Positions 24,598 to 33,053 of a stretch of 64,000 nt of DNA are shown piece by piece (positions within the stretch are counted from its first letter, which is position 1; every line of letters begins with the position of its first letter). Position numbers and translations under genes: made by a program. The DNA lies in assembly GCF_004337475.1 (NCBI RefSeq), contig NZ_SJZJ01000008.1:1-64000 (forward strand), read 5' to 3'. This DNA comes from Nocardioides jejuensis. Its GTDB lineage: Bacteria > Actinomycetota > Actinomycetes > Propionibacteriales > Nocardioidaceae. The notes beneath the pieces are model-generated. The model did not search any database. It was not told the origin of the DNA and was given only the letters and a program-made list of their open reading frames with translations.

Positions 24598-24618
24598 GCC
24601 CGCGTCGTAGTAGCGGGC
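24598..24618 (+). promoter_or_regulatory. Hairpin directly abutting a sigma factor start codon
   Basis: GCCCGC (24598-24603) and GCGGGC (24613-24618) can form a six-base stem with a nine-base loop, ending at the base before the ATG of the sigma factor. No Shine-Dalgarno sequence is visible. The structure could hide the start or be an operator; it could also be chance in GC-rich DNA. Confidence 0.25.
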
Positions 24619-25143
24619 ATGACCACCACGACTGGGTTCGACGCGGGGGGACGGGTGACGGAGACGATCGGCTTCGACGAGTTCGTCGCCCTCCGCTCCG
24701 GCGCGCTGCTCCGGACGGCGTACCTCCTGACGCGGGACCACGCCCTGGCCGAAGACCTGCTGCAGACCGCGCTCACCAAGGCGTGGTTCGCATGGGGCCG
24801 GATCGCGGGCAACCCCGAGCCCTACGTCCGCAAGATCATCGTCAACACCTATGCCACCTGGTGGCGGCGCAAGTGGCACGGCGAGCACCCGACCGACGTG
24901 CTGCCGGAGCGCGCCGTCGCGTCCGCCGACGAGCCGGACACCGACCTCTGGGCAGCGATGGCCCGGCTGGCGCCCCGGCAGCGCGCGGTCGTCGTTCTCC
25001 GCTACTTCGAAGACCTCACCGAAGCCCAGACTGCCGCCGTCCTCGGCTGCTCCGTCGGCACCGTGAAGTCCCAGACCAGCAAGGCCTTCGCCAGGCTGCG
25101 GCTCGACCCCGCACTGGCCCTCCAGGAAGGGGCTGCCCGATGA
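24619..25143 (+). CDS. SigE-family (SigE70-type) ECF RNA polymerase sigma factor
   Basis: A 174-residue sigma factor of the actinobacterial SigE family. Region 2 is LLRTAYLLTRDHALAEDLLQ with TALTKAWFAW; NPEPYVRKIIVNTYATWWRR is the family's hallmark; region 4 is LAPRQRAVVVLRYFEDLTEA with CSVGTVKSQTSKAF. It overlaps the next gene by four bases, and that gene encodes a single-pass membrane protein that probably acts as its regulator. A short hairpin abuts the ATG. Target genes are unknown. Confidence 0.88.
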   Translation: MTTTTGFDAGGRVTETIGFDEFVALRSGALLRTAYLLTRDHALAEDLLQTALTKAWFAWGRIAGNPEPYVRKIIVNTYATWWRRKWHGEHPTDVLPERAVASADEPDTDLWAAMARLAPRQRAVVVLRYFEDLTEAQTAAVLGCSVGTVKSQTSKAFARLRLDPALALQEGAAR

Positions 25144-26426
25144 GCGCCCAGGAGATCCGCGAGGCCCTCGAGGCCCACGCCCGCTTCGACGACACGGCCG
25201 CGCTTGCCCGTCTCGGCTCGGTGAAGGCCCGTGTCCGGGTGGTACGCCGTCGGCGGCGCGCGGCACTGGCCGGAGCCGCTGCCGCCGTGATCGCTGTCGC
25301 CGGTGGTGTGGCGACCCACCTGCCCGGTCGCCATGGGGCCGCTCCGGCCAGCCGGACGTTCGGTGACCTCACCGCGCCGGCCACCATGACCTCCGAAGGC
25401 GCGACCTACCGGTTCAAGGAACTGGTTACGGGTGAGGACGAGGTCCGCTGGGCCGATGACGTCGATGGCCCGGTGCTGGTCAGCTGGGCAGCGACAGGCG
25501 ACGGCCCGGTGCACATCCTGAAGACGGTCGACTTGGACTTCACGTACTCCTCGGTGGAGGACTTCCGCGACTTCCTCCCCGTCGACCATGTCGACGACCA
25601 GACGATCCAGGCCGTGGGCAAGGGACGCGTCGCGCTCGCGGTCTACACCTTCGCCGAGCCCGCAGCGGGTGCCCGTGCGGACATCGACGGAACGCCGGTC
25701 GTGTTCCGCGACCGGATGCCCGGCTACCGCGCGGTGGCGTCCGGCTGGGGCGCCGCCGGACAGACGGACCTGAGGATGAGCTTCGCCTACCCCGAGGGTC
25801 AGCTCGAGATGACCTCGTTCTGCATGGCGCCGAAGGGCTACGAGCTGCACGTCGACGTCGCCGGGCCCGGCATGGGGATCGGTTGTCACGACGCGCCCTC
25901 CGTGCACGGACCGGGAAGTCGGCACGGCTTCAGCGAGGGGCTCACGCGGCCGGACGGCAGCAATGTCGTCGCGGGTGCCAGGGTCACGATGCACGCGTGG
26001 CTCAGCCGGCAGGGATCCGACCAGCCGGTCCGGGGACCGATCGAGGGCGTGCGGATCGGAGCGGCGGCGTACGAGACGGAGCCCGGTGTCGCGGTCCTCA
26101 ACGGCTGGAGCCTGACCGAGCTCCGGGAGGAGGCCGGCCACGCGTGGCGCTTCGTGAAGGTCCTTCCGGAGGTGCCCGCGGGGGATGCGACCGCCCTGCA
26201 GGTCGACGGGCACGGGCGCCCGAAGCTGGTGCTGGTCAGCGTCTCGCCTGGCGCCGGCCGGGTCCAGCTGCGGGTGGACGGCTCGACGGTGGTCGGCTTC
26301 AGCGGTGGCGTCGGTGGCGGATTCCTCACCCCGGCGGGCCCGTTCGGGGCCGGGCAGCACACCGTCGGTGTCCGCAGCCAGCACCCCGCGACGATGGAGG
26401 CGGCGCTCTACGAACAGGTCGACTGA
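25140..26426 (+). CDS. Single-pass membrane protein coupled to the SigE-family sigma factor
   Basis: A 428-residue protein. A short cytoplasmic part (residues 1-38) holds a basic cluster VRRRRRAALAG, followed by one membrane helix at about 40-58 and a large external domain rich in beta strands. Two Cys (FCMAPKG and GIGCHDAPS) may form a disulfide. I recognise no named domain. The four-base overlap with the sigma gene, and the topology, argue for an anti-sigma-like or co-regulated surface protein, although the cytoplasmic part is shorter than a typical anti-sigma domain. Confidence 0.7.
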   Translation: MSAQEIREALEAHARFDDTAALARLGSVKARVRVVRRRRRAALAGAAAAVIAVAGGVATHLPGRHGAAPASRTFGDLTAPATMTSEGATYRFKELVTGEDEVRWADDVDGPVLVSWAATGDGPVHILKTVDLDFTYSSVEDFRDFLPVDHVDDQTIQAVGKGRVALAVYTFAEPAAGARADIDGTPVVFRDRMPGYRAVASGWGAAGQTDLRMSFAYPEGQLEMTSFCMAPKGYELHVDVAGPGMGIGCHDAPSVHGPGSRHGFSEGLTRPDGSNVVAGARVTMHAWLSRQGSDQPVRGPIEGVRIGAAAYETEPGVAVLNGWSLTELREEAGHAWRFVKVLPEVPAGDATALQVDGHGRPKLVLVSVSPGAGRVQLRVDGSTVVGFSGGVGGGFLTPAGPFGAGQHTVGVRSQHPATMEAALYEQVD

Positions 26427-26510
26427 CATTCGCGGTGGGCGGCGTCCGGCGGGGGCGCTGGATCCCGTAGGCTTGGATGCTTCCGTTTTCGAGCCAGAGC
26501 AGGGGATCAC

Positions 26511-28679
26511 GTGTCGACTGACACCAGCGCCGAAGAGATTGCCGTCCGCGAGGTCGCGGCGGAGCAGGCCTTCGTCGACCGGGTCCACGCACAGCTGACC
26601 GCCTCGCAGGAGCAGGCCGCCGAGCTCGCGAAGGAGGGCCGCGGTCGCGGCCAGCTTGGTCACGAGGGTGGCCTCGTCGAGCGCGACGCGATGCTCTACC
26701 AGGCCGCGAAGCGGATCGCGCAGCTCGACGCCGCCGCCGAGGGCCTCGTCTTCGGCCGCCTCGACCTGTCGACGGAGATCGACCCCGAGCCGCGGTACGT
26801 CGGCCGCATCGGCCTGCGCGACGAGAACCGCGACTCGCTCCTCATCGACTGGCGCGCCCCGGCCGCCGCGGTCTTCTACCAGGCCACCGCGGCCGACCCC
26901 CACGGCGTCGTACGTCGACGGGTGCTGCGCTCCAAGGCGACCACCGTCCTCGGTGTCGAGGACGAGCTGATCAACGCCGAGGACCCGCGCGCGCAGGAGC
27001 TGCCGATCGTCGGCGAGGGTGCGCTGATGGCGCAGCTGTCCCGTGCCCGCGACCGCCGCATGCACTCCATCGTCGCCACGATCCAGGCCGAGCAGGACAA
27101 GGCGATCCGTGCTCCCGGCAAGGGCGTCACGTCGATCTCCGGCGGCCCCGGCGTCGGCAAGACGGTCGTCGCGCTGCACCGCGCGGCGTACCTCCTCTAC
27201 AACGACCGCCGGCGCTACGAGACCGGCGGCGTCCTCATCGTCGGCCCGTCCGGCGTCTTCATGCGCTACATCGAGCGCGTCCTTCCGTCCCTCGGCGAGA
27301 CCGCGATCGCGCTCCGGTCGCTGGGTGAAGTGGTCGACGGCGTGAAGGCGTCGCGGCACGACGAGCCGGCGTTCGCGGACGTCAAGGGCAGCGCCCGCAT
27401 GGCCGAGGTGCTGCGTCGGGCCGCGCGCCAGGCGGTGCCGGGTGCTCCGCGCGAGTTCCGGATCTTCTACCGCGACAACGTGCTGCTGCTCGACAACCGG
27501 ATCCTCGGCCAGCTCCGTCGTCAGATGCTGTCGCAGGGGCGCAGGAACAAGCAGATTCCGCGCGTCGCCTCCACCCTGCTCGACGCCCTGTGGCGCCAGG
27601 TGAAGTCGGAGCGCGGCAAGGAGCGCGGGCGGCAGGCGTTCCAGGACGACATGCTCGACAACCACGACTTCCTCGAGTTCGCTGCCGACTGGTGGCCGCC
27701 GCTCGAGGCGCGGTCGGTGCTGGAGTGGCTGCGTGACGCCGACTTCCTGGCGCGCGTCTCCGACGGGATCCTCAGCCACGACGAGCAGGCCCTGCTGCTG
27801 AAGTCGTGGTCGGTCGCCGACGACCTGAGCATCGAGGACGTCCCGCTGCTCGACGAGCTCCGCTACGCCATCGGCGACGTGCCGCTCAAGACCGACGAGG
27901 ACTCCGGGTTCGGCGACTTCGTCGGCTCCGACATCCAGGAGCTGTCCACGGTCGGCGAGCGGGATCTCCGCTCGGCCCGCGCCTGGACGCCGCCGACGCA
28001 CCGCATCGAGGACGACCCGTTCGCCCACGTCCTCATCGACGAGTGCCAGGACCTCACGCCGATGCAGTGGCGCATGGTCGGCCGCCGCGGCCGCACCGCG
28101 TCGTGGACGATCGTCGGCGACCCGGCGCAGTCGTCGTGGCCGATCCGTGCCGAGGCGGACGCCGCGCGGGCCGAGGCGCTCGCCGGCAAGGACCTCCACG
28201 AGTTCCACCTCTCCACCAACTACCGCAACTCCTCCGAGATCTACGCGTACGCCGCGGCCTACGCCGCACGCGTGGGCCTCGATGCCGACCTCCCGACCGC
28301 GGTCCGCTCGACCGGTGTCGAGCCGGTCCAGATGCGGGTCGACGACCTCGAGACCGGCGTACGCGCCGAGGTCGTGCGCCTCGCCGCCGAGGTCGAAGGC
28401 ACGGTTGGCATCGTCGTCCCGGCCGCCCGTCGGACCGAGGTCGAGCGCTGGCTCGCCTCGTGGCCGGAGGTCGCCGCCGAGGCACCCAACGCCGCGACCG
28501 GCCGCGACACGAGCGGTGACCGGATCGTCGTACTCACCGGTCTCGACACCAAGGGCCTGGAGTTCGACGGCATCGTCGTCGCGCGCCCGCAGGAGATCGA
28601 GGACGAGGCGTCGACCGGTCGCGCGACGCTGTATGTCGTGCTCACCCGCGCCACGCAGCTGCTCTCCGTCGTGTCGTAG
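26511..28679 (+). CDS. helD: HelD/HelR-type RNA polymerase recycling ATPase (UvrD superfamily)
   Basis: A 722-residue superfamily-1 ATPase. An N-terminal coiled-coil arm (about residues 5-85) precedes the UvrD-like domain 1A; Walker A is SISGGPGVGKTVVALHRAAY near 207-226, Walker B is HVLIDECQDLTPMQW near 508-522, and motif III GDPAQSSWP follows. The short N-terminal arm matches the actinobacterial class of HelD, which binds RNA polymerase, pries open its clamp and removes stalled complexes; some relatives (HelR) give rifamycin tolerance. GTG start with AGGGGA upstream. I found no rifamycin-associated inverted repeat in the 84-base upstream gap. Confidence 0.88.
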   Translation: MSTDTSAEEIAVREVAAEQAFVDRVHAQLTASQEQAAELAKEGRGRGQLGHEGGLVERDAMLYQAAKRIAQLDAAAEGLVFGRLDLSTEIDPEPRYVGRIGLRDENRDSLLIDWRAPAAAVFYQATAADPHGVVRRRVLRSKATTVLGVEDELINAEDPRAQELPIVGEGALMAQLSRARDRRMHSIVATIQAEQDKAIRAPGKGVTSISGGPGVGKTVVALHRAAYLLYNDRRRYETGGVLIVGPSGVFMRYIERVLPSLGETAIALRSLGEVVDGVKASRHDEPAFADVKGSARMAEVLRRAARQAVPGAPREFRIFYRDNVLLLDNRILGQLRRQMLSQGRRNKQIPRVASTLLDALWRQVKSERGKERGRQAFQDDMLDNHDFLEFAADWWPPLEARSVLEWLRDADFLARVSDGILSHDEQALLLKSWSVADDLSIEDVPLLDELRYAIGDVPLKTDEDSGFGDFVGSDIQELSTVGERDLRSARAWTPPTHRIEDDPFAHVLIDECQDLTPMQWRMVGRRGRTASWTIVGDPAQSSWPIRAEADAARAEALAGKDLHEFHLSTNYRNSSEIYAYAAAYAARVGLDADLPTAVRSTGVEPVQMRVDDLETGVRAEVVRLAAEVEGTVGIVVPAARRTEVERWLASWPEVAAEAPNAATGRDTSGDRIVVLTGLDTKGLEFDGIVVARPQEIEDEASTGRATLYVVLTRATQLLSVVS

Positions 28680-28741
28680 CGGTCCGGTTCGCCGCTCGGG
28701 CTTCCGGGTGCTGCAGGGTCAGCCGGTCGCGGCCATCTGAG

Positions 28742-28809
28742 GTAACGCGGAGTCCTCGTAGCCACTGCGGGGCTGCAACCCCGCGGACGCGGCGAGGACA
28801 CCGCGTTAC
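28742..28809. repeat. Second copy of the long inverted repeat between convergent genes
   Basis: Arms GTAACGCGGAGTCCTCG (28742-28758) and the complement at 28793-28809 form a 17-base stem with one mismatch. The 34-base loop contains its own stem GCGGGG/CCCCGC. The arm sequence is almost that of the element at 13009-13082, including GTAACGCGG. Both copies lie between converging genes, here helD and upp, which suits bidirectional termination. Confidence 0.7.
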
Positions 28810-28831
28810 AGCCAGGTGGGTCGACCGAGCC

Positions 28832-29473
28832 TCAGTGGGCGACGCCGTACAGGCGGTCGCCGGCGTCGCCGAGGCCGGGGACGATGTAGCCCTGCTCGTT
28901 GAGTCGCTCGTCCATCGCGGCCGTGACGATCGTGACCGGCACGTCCACGCCGGCCAGGCCGGCCTCGAGCGCGGCGCAGCCCTCCGGGGCGGCCAGCAGT
29001 ACGACGCAGGTGATGTCGTCGGCGCCGCGGTCGACGAGGAACCGGATCGCCGCAGCGAGCGTGCCGCCGGTCGCGAGCATCGGGTCGAGGACGTAGCACT
29101 GGCGGCCGCTGAGGTCGGCCGGCAGCCGTTCCGCATAGGTGGACGCCTCCAGCGTCTCCTCGTTGCGCACCATGCCGAGGAAGCCGACCTCCGCGGTCGG
29201 GAGGAGGCGCATCATGCCGTCGAGCATGCCCAGACCGGCTCGCAGGATCGGGACGACGAGCGGCTTCGGCGAGGCCAGCGCGGTCCCGACCGTGTCGGCG
29301 ACGGGGGTCGAGATCGCGCGTGGCTCGACGCGCACCGAGCGGGTCGCTTCGTAGGCCAGCAGGGTGACCAGCTCGTCGGCCAGGCGACGGAAGGTCGGCG
29401 AGTCCGTGGAGACATCGCGGAGGGTGGTCAGCTTGTGGGCGACAAGGGGGTGGTCGACGACGACGGTCTGCAT
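28832..29473 (-). CDS. upp: Uracil phosphoribosyltransferase
   Basis: A 213-residue pyrimidine salvage enzyme converting uracil and PRPP to UMP. The PRPP loop [14 protein letters not shown] is at residues 130-143, [13 protein letters not shown] at 75-87, and the uracil-binding C-terminus [12 protein letters not shown] is intact. Length is normal for Upp. The ATG at 29473 begins the conserved [20 protein letters not shown]; a longer reading would add 17 unrelated residues. No clear ribosome site precedes it, so a leaderless message is possible. It is divergent from the deaminase pair. Confidence 0.95.
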   Translation of the reverse strand: MQTVVVDHPLVAHKLTTLRDVSTDSPTFRRLADELVTLLAYEATRSVRVEPRAISTPVADTVGTALASPKPLVVPILRAGLGMLDGMMRLLPTAEVGFLGMVRNEETLEASTYAERLPADLSGRQCYVLDPMLATGGTLAAAIRFLVDRGADDITCVVLLAAPEGCAALEAGLAGVDVPVTIVTAAMDERLNEQGYIVPGLGDAGDRLYGVAH

Positions 29474-29544
29474 GAACGGAACTTTTGCATGACGGCAACA
29501 CAAACGGGGTTGGAGCGAGGTCACGAACCTGTCACGCTGGGCGC

Positions 29545-30027
29545 ATGGCGAGCCCCGATGACGTCGACATCGCGCTGGCGGCGTACCGCGAGGAGGGGGT
29601 CTGGCAGCTCCAGGAGCTGGCGGACCCGGTACTCACGAGCCTCGACGCGGTGATCACCGGGCTGCGCCGGTTCCCCGGCGACGGGGGAGCGATCGGCCTG
29701 CTGGCGCTCGACGAGGACGTCTTCCTGGTCGTCCGCGTCGCGGGTCCGCAGGTGCGGCTGCTGCTCTCCGACGTGACGGCCGCGGACATCTTCGACCTGG
29801 CGCGCGAGGCGATCGAGCACCTGGGCCTGCCCTACCCGGAGGAGGACGACGAGCCCGTCCCCGCCGGCGACCTGGCGATCCTGTCCGACATGGGCATGCA
29901 CGCCGACGACATGGGCGAGCTCATCGACGACTTCGACCTCTACCCTGACGAGATGCTCTCCGACATCGCCGAACGCCTCGGCTTCGGCGACGCCTTCGAC
30001 GACCTCGTCGGGCTGACGAACGCGTGA
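29545..30027 (+). CDS. tRNA adenosine deaminase-associated protein
   Basis: A 160-residue acidic protein (many Asp/Glu, with long acidic runs near [20 protein letters not shown]). This small family is named for its constant position upstream of tadA in actinobacteria; its function is unknown. The ATG at 29545 starts the conserved part ([20 protein letters not shown]). The end overlaps the GTG of tadA by four bases, so the two are translated together and the protein probably assists or regulates the deaminase. Confidence 0.85.
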   Translation: MASPDDVDIALAAYREEGVWQLQELADPVLTSLDAVITGLRRFPGDGGAIGLLALDEDVFLVVRVAGPQVRLLLSDVTAADIFDLAREAIEHLGLPYPEEDDEPVPAGDLAILSDMGMHADDMGELIDDFDLYPDEMLSDIAERLGFGDAFDDLVGLTNA

Positions 30028-30485
30028 TCCCGCACCAGCAGTGGGTCGCCCCGATGCGGCTCGCCCTCGACGAGGCGCGCAGCGCGCTGGCGACGGACGA
30101 CGTCCCGATCGGCGCGGTCGTGCTCAACCCTGCCGGCGACGTGATCGGCCGCGGCCGCAACACCCGCGAGGCCACGGGCGACCCGACCGGCCATGCCGAG
30201 GTCGTCGCGATCCGTGAGGCCGCCCAGGCCGTCGGCGAGTGGCGGCTCTCCGGCTGCACCCTGCTCGTCACGCTCGAGCCGTGCACGATGTGCGCCGGCG
30301 CGATCGTCCTGTCGCGGCTGTCGCGGCTCGTCTTCGCGGCGTACGACGACAAGGCCGGCGCAGTGGGCTCGCTCTGGGACGTGGTCCGCGACCGCCGCCT
30401 CAACCACCGGCCGGAAGTGGTGGCCGGAGTGCTGGCGCGCGAGGCCTCCGGCCTGCTGGACGACTTCTTCCGCACGCACCGCTGA
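30024..30485 (+). CDS. tadA: tRNA-specific adenosine deaminase
   Basis: A 153-residue zinc deaminase that converts A34 to inosine in tRNA-Arg(ACG). The zinc site is complete: His57 and Glu59 in GHAEVVAIREA, with Cys87 and Cys90 in EPCTMCAGAIV. Length and the family's RLSRLVFAAYDDKAGAVGSL stretch are typical. The GTG start overlaps the stop of the associated acidic protein. A hairpin follows four bases after the stop. Confidence 0.95.
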   Translation: MIPHQQWVAPMRLALDEARSALATDDVPIGAVVLNPAGDVIGRGRNTREATGDPTGHAEVVAIREAAQAVGEWRLSGCTLLVTLEPCTMCAGAIVLSRLSRLVFAAYDDKAGAVGSLWDVVRDRRLNHRPEVVAGVLAREASGLLDDFFRTHR

Positions 30486-30488
30486 GTC

Positions 30489-30529
30489 GTGAAGCGAACG
30501 GCGGCCTGTCTGCGCCGCGCTCGTTTCAC
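30489..30529 (+). terminator. Hairpin terminator after tadA
   Basis: GTGAAGCGAACGGCGGC (30489-30505) pairs with 30514-30529 with one mismatch, one bulge and one G-U pair, leaving an eight-base loop. No long U-tract follows. It lies directly after the tadA stop. Confidence 0.55.
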
Positions 30530-30544
30530 AACCGGGAGCCGATT

Positions 30545-30573
30545 TTCGACCGACGGCGCTGCTCCGGTAAGGT
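30545..30573 (+). promoter_or_regulatory. Promoter of the tRNA-Ser gene
   Basis: TTCGAC (30545-30550) and TAAGGT (30568-30573) are separated by exactly 17 bases. The expected start at about 30580 falls just before the mature tRNA at 30581. It is one of the best housekeeping-type promoters in the window. Confidence 0.6.
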
Positions 30574-30580
30574 TCCGCAC

Positions 30581-30670
30581 GGTGCCGTGTCCGAGCGGCC
30601 TAAGGAGAACGCCTCGAAAGCGTTTGTGGGGGTGACTCCACCGAGGGTTCAAATCCCTCCGGCACCGCCA
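30581..30670 (+). tRNA. tRNA-Ser (anticodon CGA)
   Basis: A complete class II tRNA. The acceptor stem pairs GGTGCCG (30581-30587) with CGGCACC (30660-30666), the discriminator base is G, and CCA is encoded. The anticodon stem AACGC/GCGTT frames the loop CTCGAAA, giving anticodon CGA, which reads UCG serine codons. A long variable arm (GGGGGTGACTCCACC region) is the serine hallmark. The T arm is GAGGGTTCAAATCCCTC. Confidence 0.95.
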
Positions 30671-30672
30671 GT

Positions 30673-30704
30673 CGATCAGCCCCGGGTTCGCCCGGGGCTG
30701 ATCG
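30673..30704 (+). terminator. Strong hairpin terminator after tRNA-Ser
   Basis: A perfect 14-base stem (CGATCAGCCCCGGG at 30673-30686 with 30691-30704) with a TTCG tetraloop, followed by CATTTC. It begins three bases after the tRNA 3' end and is the clearest intrinsic terminator in the window. Confidence 0.85.
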
Positions 30705-30795
30705 CATTTCTGCTGCGGGATCCACAACCGGGCAGCGTGAATCGGCGCCGAAACCGGCACTTCACGCCGAGGCGCCGAGACGGCACGGTTGGCCC

Positions 30796-31983
30796 ATGTC
30801 CGTCTTCGTCAGCATGCGCCGTGTCTGGGGCGTCGTCGCCGCCTTCTCGCTCGTCGGCGCCGTCACGCAGCTGGTGTGGCTGACCTACGCGCCGATCACC
30901 GATGCAGCCGCGGACCACTACGGCGTCTCCACTGCGGCGATCGGGTGGCTCGCGAACATCTTCCCGCTCTGGTACGTCCTGCTGGCCGTCCCCGTCGGCA
31001 TCGCCCTCGACCGCTGGCTGCGCGCGACCGTGCTGGTGGGCGCGGTGATCATGGCGATCGGCTGCCTGGTCCGCCTCGGCGACGGCTTCGACATGGCCTT
31101 CGCCGGGCAGACCCTGACGGCGATCGCCCAGCCGCTCGTGGTCACCGCGATCACGCCCATCGCAGCGCGCTATCTCCCGGACGCCGAGCGGGCCAAGGCG
31201 ATCGCGCTGGCCACGGCCAGCACCTTCGCGGGCATGATCGCGGCCTTCGTCCTCGCCACGACGGTCGACCTGGGGCCGCTGCTCCGGATCGAGGCGGGCG
31301 TCGCCGTGCTGGCTGCCGGAGTGCTGGCCCTCGCCTTCCGGGCCGAACCGGCGCCCGTCGAGCTGCCCCGCCCCGGGGCGCTGGCCGACTTCCGCGCGGC
31401 CTGGAGCAGCCCTGTCGTACGCCGGATGTGCTGGCTCGTGCCGGTGCCGTTCGGGACGTTCACGGCACTGACGACCTGGGCCGAGCCGCTGCTCTCGCCG
31501 GCCGGGGTCACCGCCGACCAGACCGGGCTGATGCTGATGGGCAACGTCGTCGCCGGTGTGGTGGCGTGCGCGGTCCTGCCGGTCTGGGCTGCCCGGCACG
31601 GCCGTCGGCGCCTGACGCTCGTCGTGGGCGTGGCGGCCGCCGTGCTCGCGTGCGTGGCCCTCGCGGTGTTCCCGTCATTCCCGGTCGGTGTGGTCGGCCT
31701 GCTGGCCGTCGGCGCGCTCCTTCTTCCGTCGCTCCCGATCGTCCTGGAGCTCAGCGAGCGCGCGGCGCCGCTGGTCGCTGGTTCCGCCGCCGGGCTCGTC
31801 TGGCTGGCCGGGCAGTCCGGCGCGCTCGTCGTCACTGGCGTGACTGGTCTCTGGCTCGACGAGCCCGCGGTGGCGTTCGTGGTCCTCGCCGTCATCACGG
31901 CGGCAGCGCTACCGCTGATCCCGCGCCGCGCGATCCTGGACGGCAACGCCGTCGCGGGTCACCAGGTCGTCAACCGGGCGTGA
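30796..31983 (+). CDS. Major facilitator superfamily transporter (CynX/NimT-like)
   Basis: A 395-residue membrane protein with about twelve hydrophobic helices and a basic central loop (RAEPAPVELPRPGALADFRA). Motif A-like sequences occur after helix 2 (VPVGIALDRWLRATVLVGAV) and in the second half (VWAARHGRRRLTLVVGV). It resembles MFS efflux or anion carriers of the CynX/NimT group. The substrate cannot be told from sequence. It stands alone between the tRNA terminator and a small unknown gene. Confidence 0.85.
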   Translation: MSVFVSMRRVWGVVAAFSLVGAVTQLVWLTYAPITDAAADHYGVSTAAIGWLANIFPLWYVLLAVPVGIALDRWLRATVLVGAVIMAIGCLVRLGDGFDMAFAGQTLTAIAQPLVVTAITPIAARYLPDAERAKAIALATASTFAGMIAAFVLATTVDLGPLLRIEAGVAVLAAGVLALAFRAEPAPVELPRPGALADFRAAWSSPVVRRMCWLVPVPFGTFTALTTWAEPLLSPAGVTADQTGLMLMGNVVAGVVACAVLPVWAARHGRRRLTLVVGVAAAVLACVALAVFPSFPVGVVGLLAVGALLLPSLPIVLELSERAAPLVAGSAAGLVWLAGQSGALVVTGVTGLWLDEPAVAFVVLAVITAAALPLIPRRAILDGNAVAGHQVVNRA

Positions 31984-32044
31984 CGCCGCCGAAACCTGCG
32001 CGGGGTTGAGTGGTCCCACGACACGACGGCGACGGGAGACGCTC

Positions 32045-32305
32045 ATGGGCACCACTCGACGGGGTCCTCTCCGCCTCGCGCACCTCCTCGTTACGCGGCG
32101 GCACGGTGGCGTCGCCCCGAGCAGTCCCGCGCCCGTGTCGCCCGGTGACGACGGCGCGGTCAGCGTCGACAGTGCCGTCGTCACCGTTGATTTTCGTCGC
32201 GCGGCCCGGCTCCGCATGCCCACCGAGCCCCCGGCGTACGGCGCCACGGTGCTGTTCTTCGCCCGGACGCCGGCCGAGGTGCTGCTGCACCCCGCGGTCC
32301 GGTAG
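32045..32305 (+). CDS. Small hypothetical protein
   Basis: An 86-residue protein starting at the ATG of 32045, with GGGAGA eight bases upstream. The N-terminal half is basic (TTRRGPLRLAHLLVTRRHGG) and the C-terminal part has a possible short hydrophobic strand (YGATVLFFARTPAEVLLHPA). I recognise no family. It ends one base before the stop of the converging GPP34 gene. The good ribosome site favours a real gene, but confidence is moderate. Confidence 0.45.
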   Translation: MGTTRRGPLRLAHLLVTRRHGGVAPSSPAPVSPGDDGAVSVDSAVVTVDFRRAARLRMPTEPPAYGATVLFFARTPAEVLLHPAVR

Positions 32306-32306
32306 G

Positions 32307-32978
32307 TCAGCTGGCGGCGCCTGCGCCGGCGGTCGTCGTCGCGGCCAGGACGGCGATCATCATCGCGTCCTCGGAGGCCTTGACCGCGGCGCGGACCGCC
32401 TCGGATGCCCAGTCGCCGTCCGCGAGCGTCTTCGCGCGCTTCTCTGCTTCCTTGCGTCGCTCCTTCGGCACGACCAGCTTCACCTGGCGGCCGGCGCCCA
32501 GCAGTGCTCCGAGCGTCCCGAGGCGCTCGTCGGGTGCGCGTTCGCCGAGCAGTACTGCCCGCACGCCAGCCACCAGTTCGTCGCGCCGGGCCTGCGGCAG
32601 GGCGACGTACCGGGGCGAGGGGAAGAGGCCGAGCACCGTGGTCGGGTGCGCCTCCACAAGGCCGTCGGCCACCAGCGCCTCGTAGGTCGTGATCGGCAGC
32701 TTCCTGCCGAGCCGCGTGACCGCGTCGCGTGACTTGAGCGGCTTCGTCCGCGAGGTCAGTCGCGCGAGCGCTGCATCGAGGTGAGCAATGCCGGTCGGGG
32801 TCGGGTCGGCGACGGAGACCAGAGCCTTCTTGCCCTCGCCAGCGACCGACAGGCGACCGGCGAGGAGCAGGTCCTTGAGGGCGGCCCCGCCGAGGACGAT
32901 CTCCCCGTAGGTGCCGAGCCGGCGCTTCCCGGTGGTCGGGTCGAGGGCGATGAGCGCGAGGTCCGTGGTCGTGGTCAT
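32307..32978 (-). CDS. GPP34 (GOLPH3-like) family phosphoprotein
   Basis: A 223-residue protein of the GPP34/GOLPH3 family: TDLALIALDPTTGKRRLGTY at the start, GEIVLGGAALKDLLLAGRLS next, and LVADGLVEAHPTTVLGLFPS near the middle. Eukaryotic GOLPH3 binds phosphatidylinositol-4-phosphate; the actinobacterial homologues are common but of unknown role, perhaps binding membrane lipids. The ATG at 32978 begins the conserved region. It is convergent with the small hypothetical gene. Confidence 0.85.
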   Translation of the reverse strand: MTTTTDLALIALDPTTGKRRLGTYGEIVLGGAALKDLLLAGRLSVAGEGKKALVSVADPTPTGIAHLDAALARLTSRTKPLKSRDAVTRLGRKLPITTYEALVADGLVEAHPTTVLGLFPSPRYVALPQARRDELVAGVRAVLLGERAPDERLGTLGALLGAGRQVKLVVPKERRKEAEKRAKTLADGDWASEAVRAAVKASEDAMMIAVLAATTTAGAGAAS

Positions 32979-33053
32979 GTGTGCAGCATGCAACGGGCGG
33001 TACCCCGGTCGCATCCGACCCGGGTACCGCCCGTCAGCGACTTTCGTCGGTGC

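Noticed and set aside
26427..26510. Rifamycin-associated element upstream of the HelD/HelR-like gene
   Set aside because: No long inverted repeat of that kind was found in the gap, so rifamycin induction cannot be claimed.
25002..28208. A 1,068-residue minus-strand frame opposite the sigma-coupled protein and helD
   Set aside because: It spans two real genes and an intergenic gap with no domain signal, and its codon pattern is that of the complementary strand.
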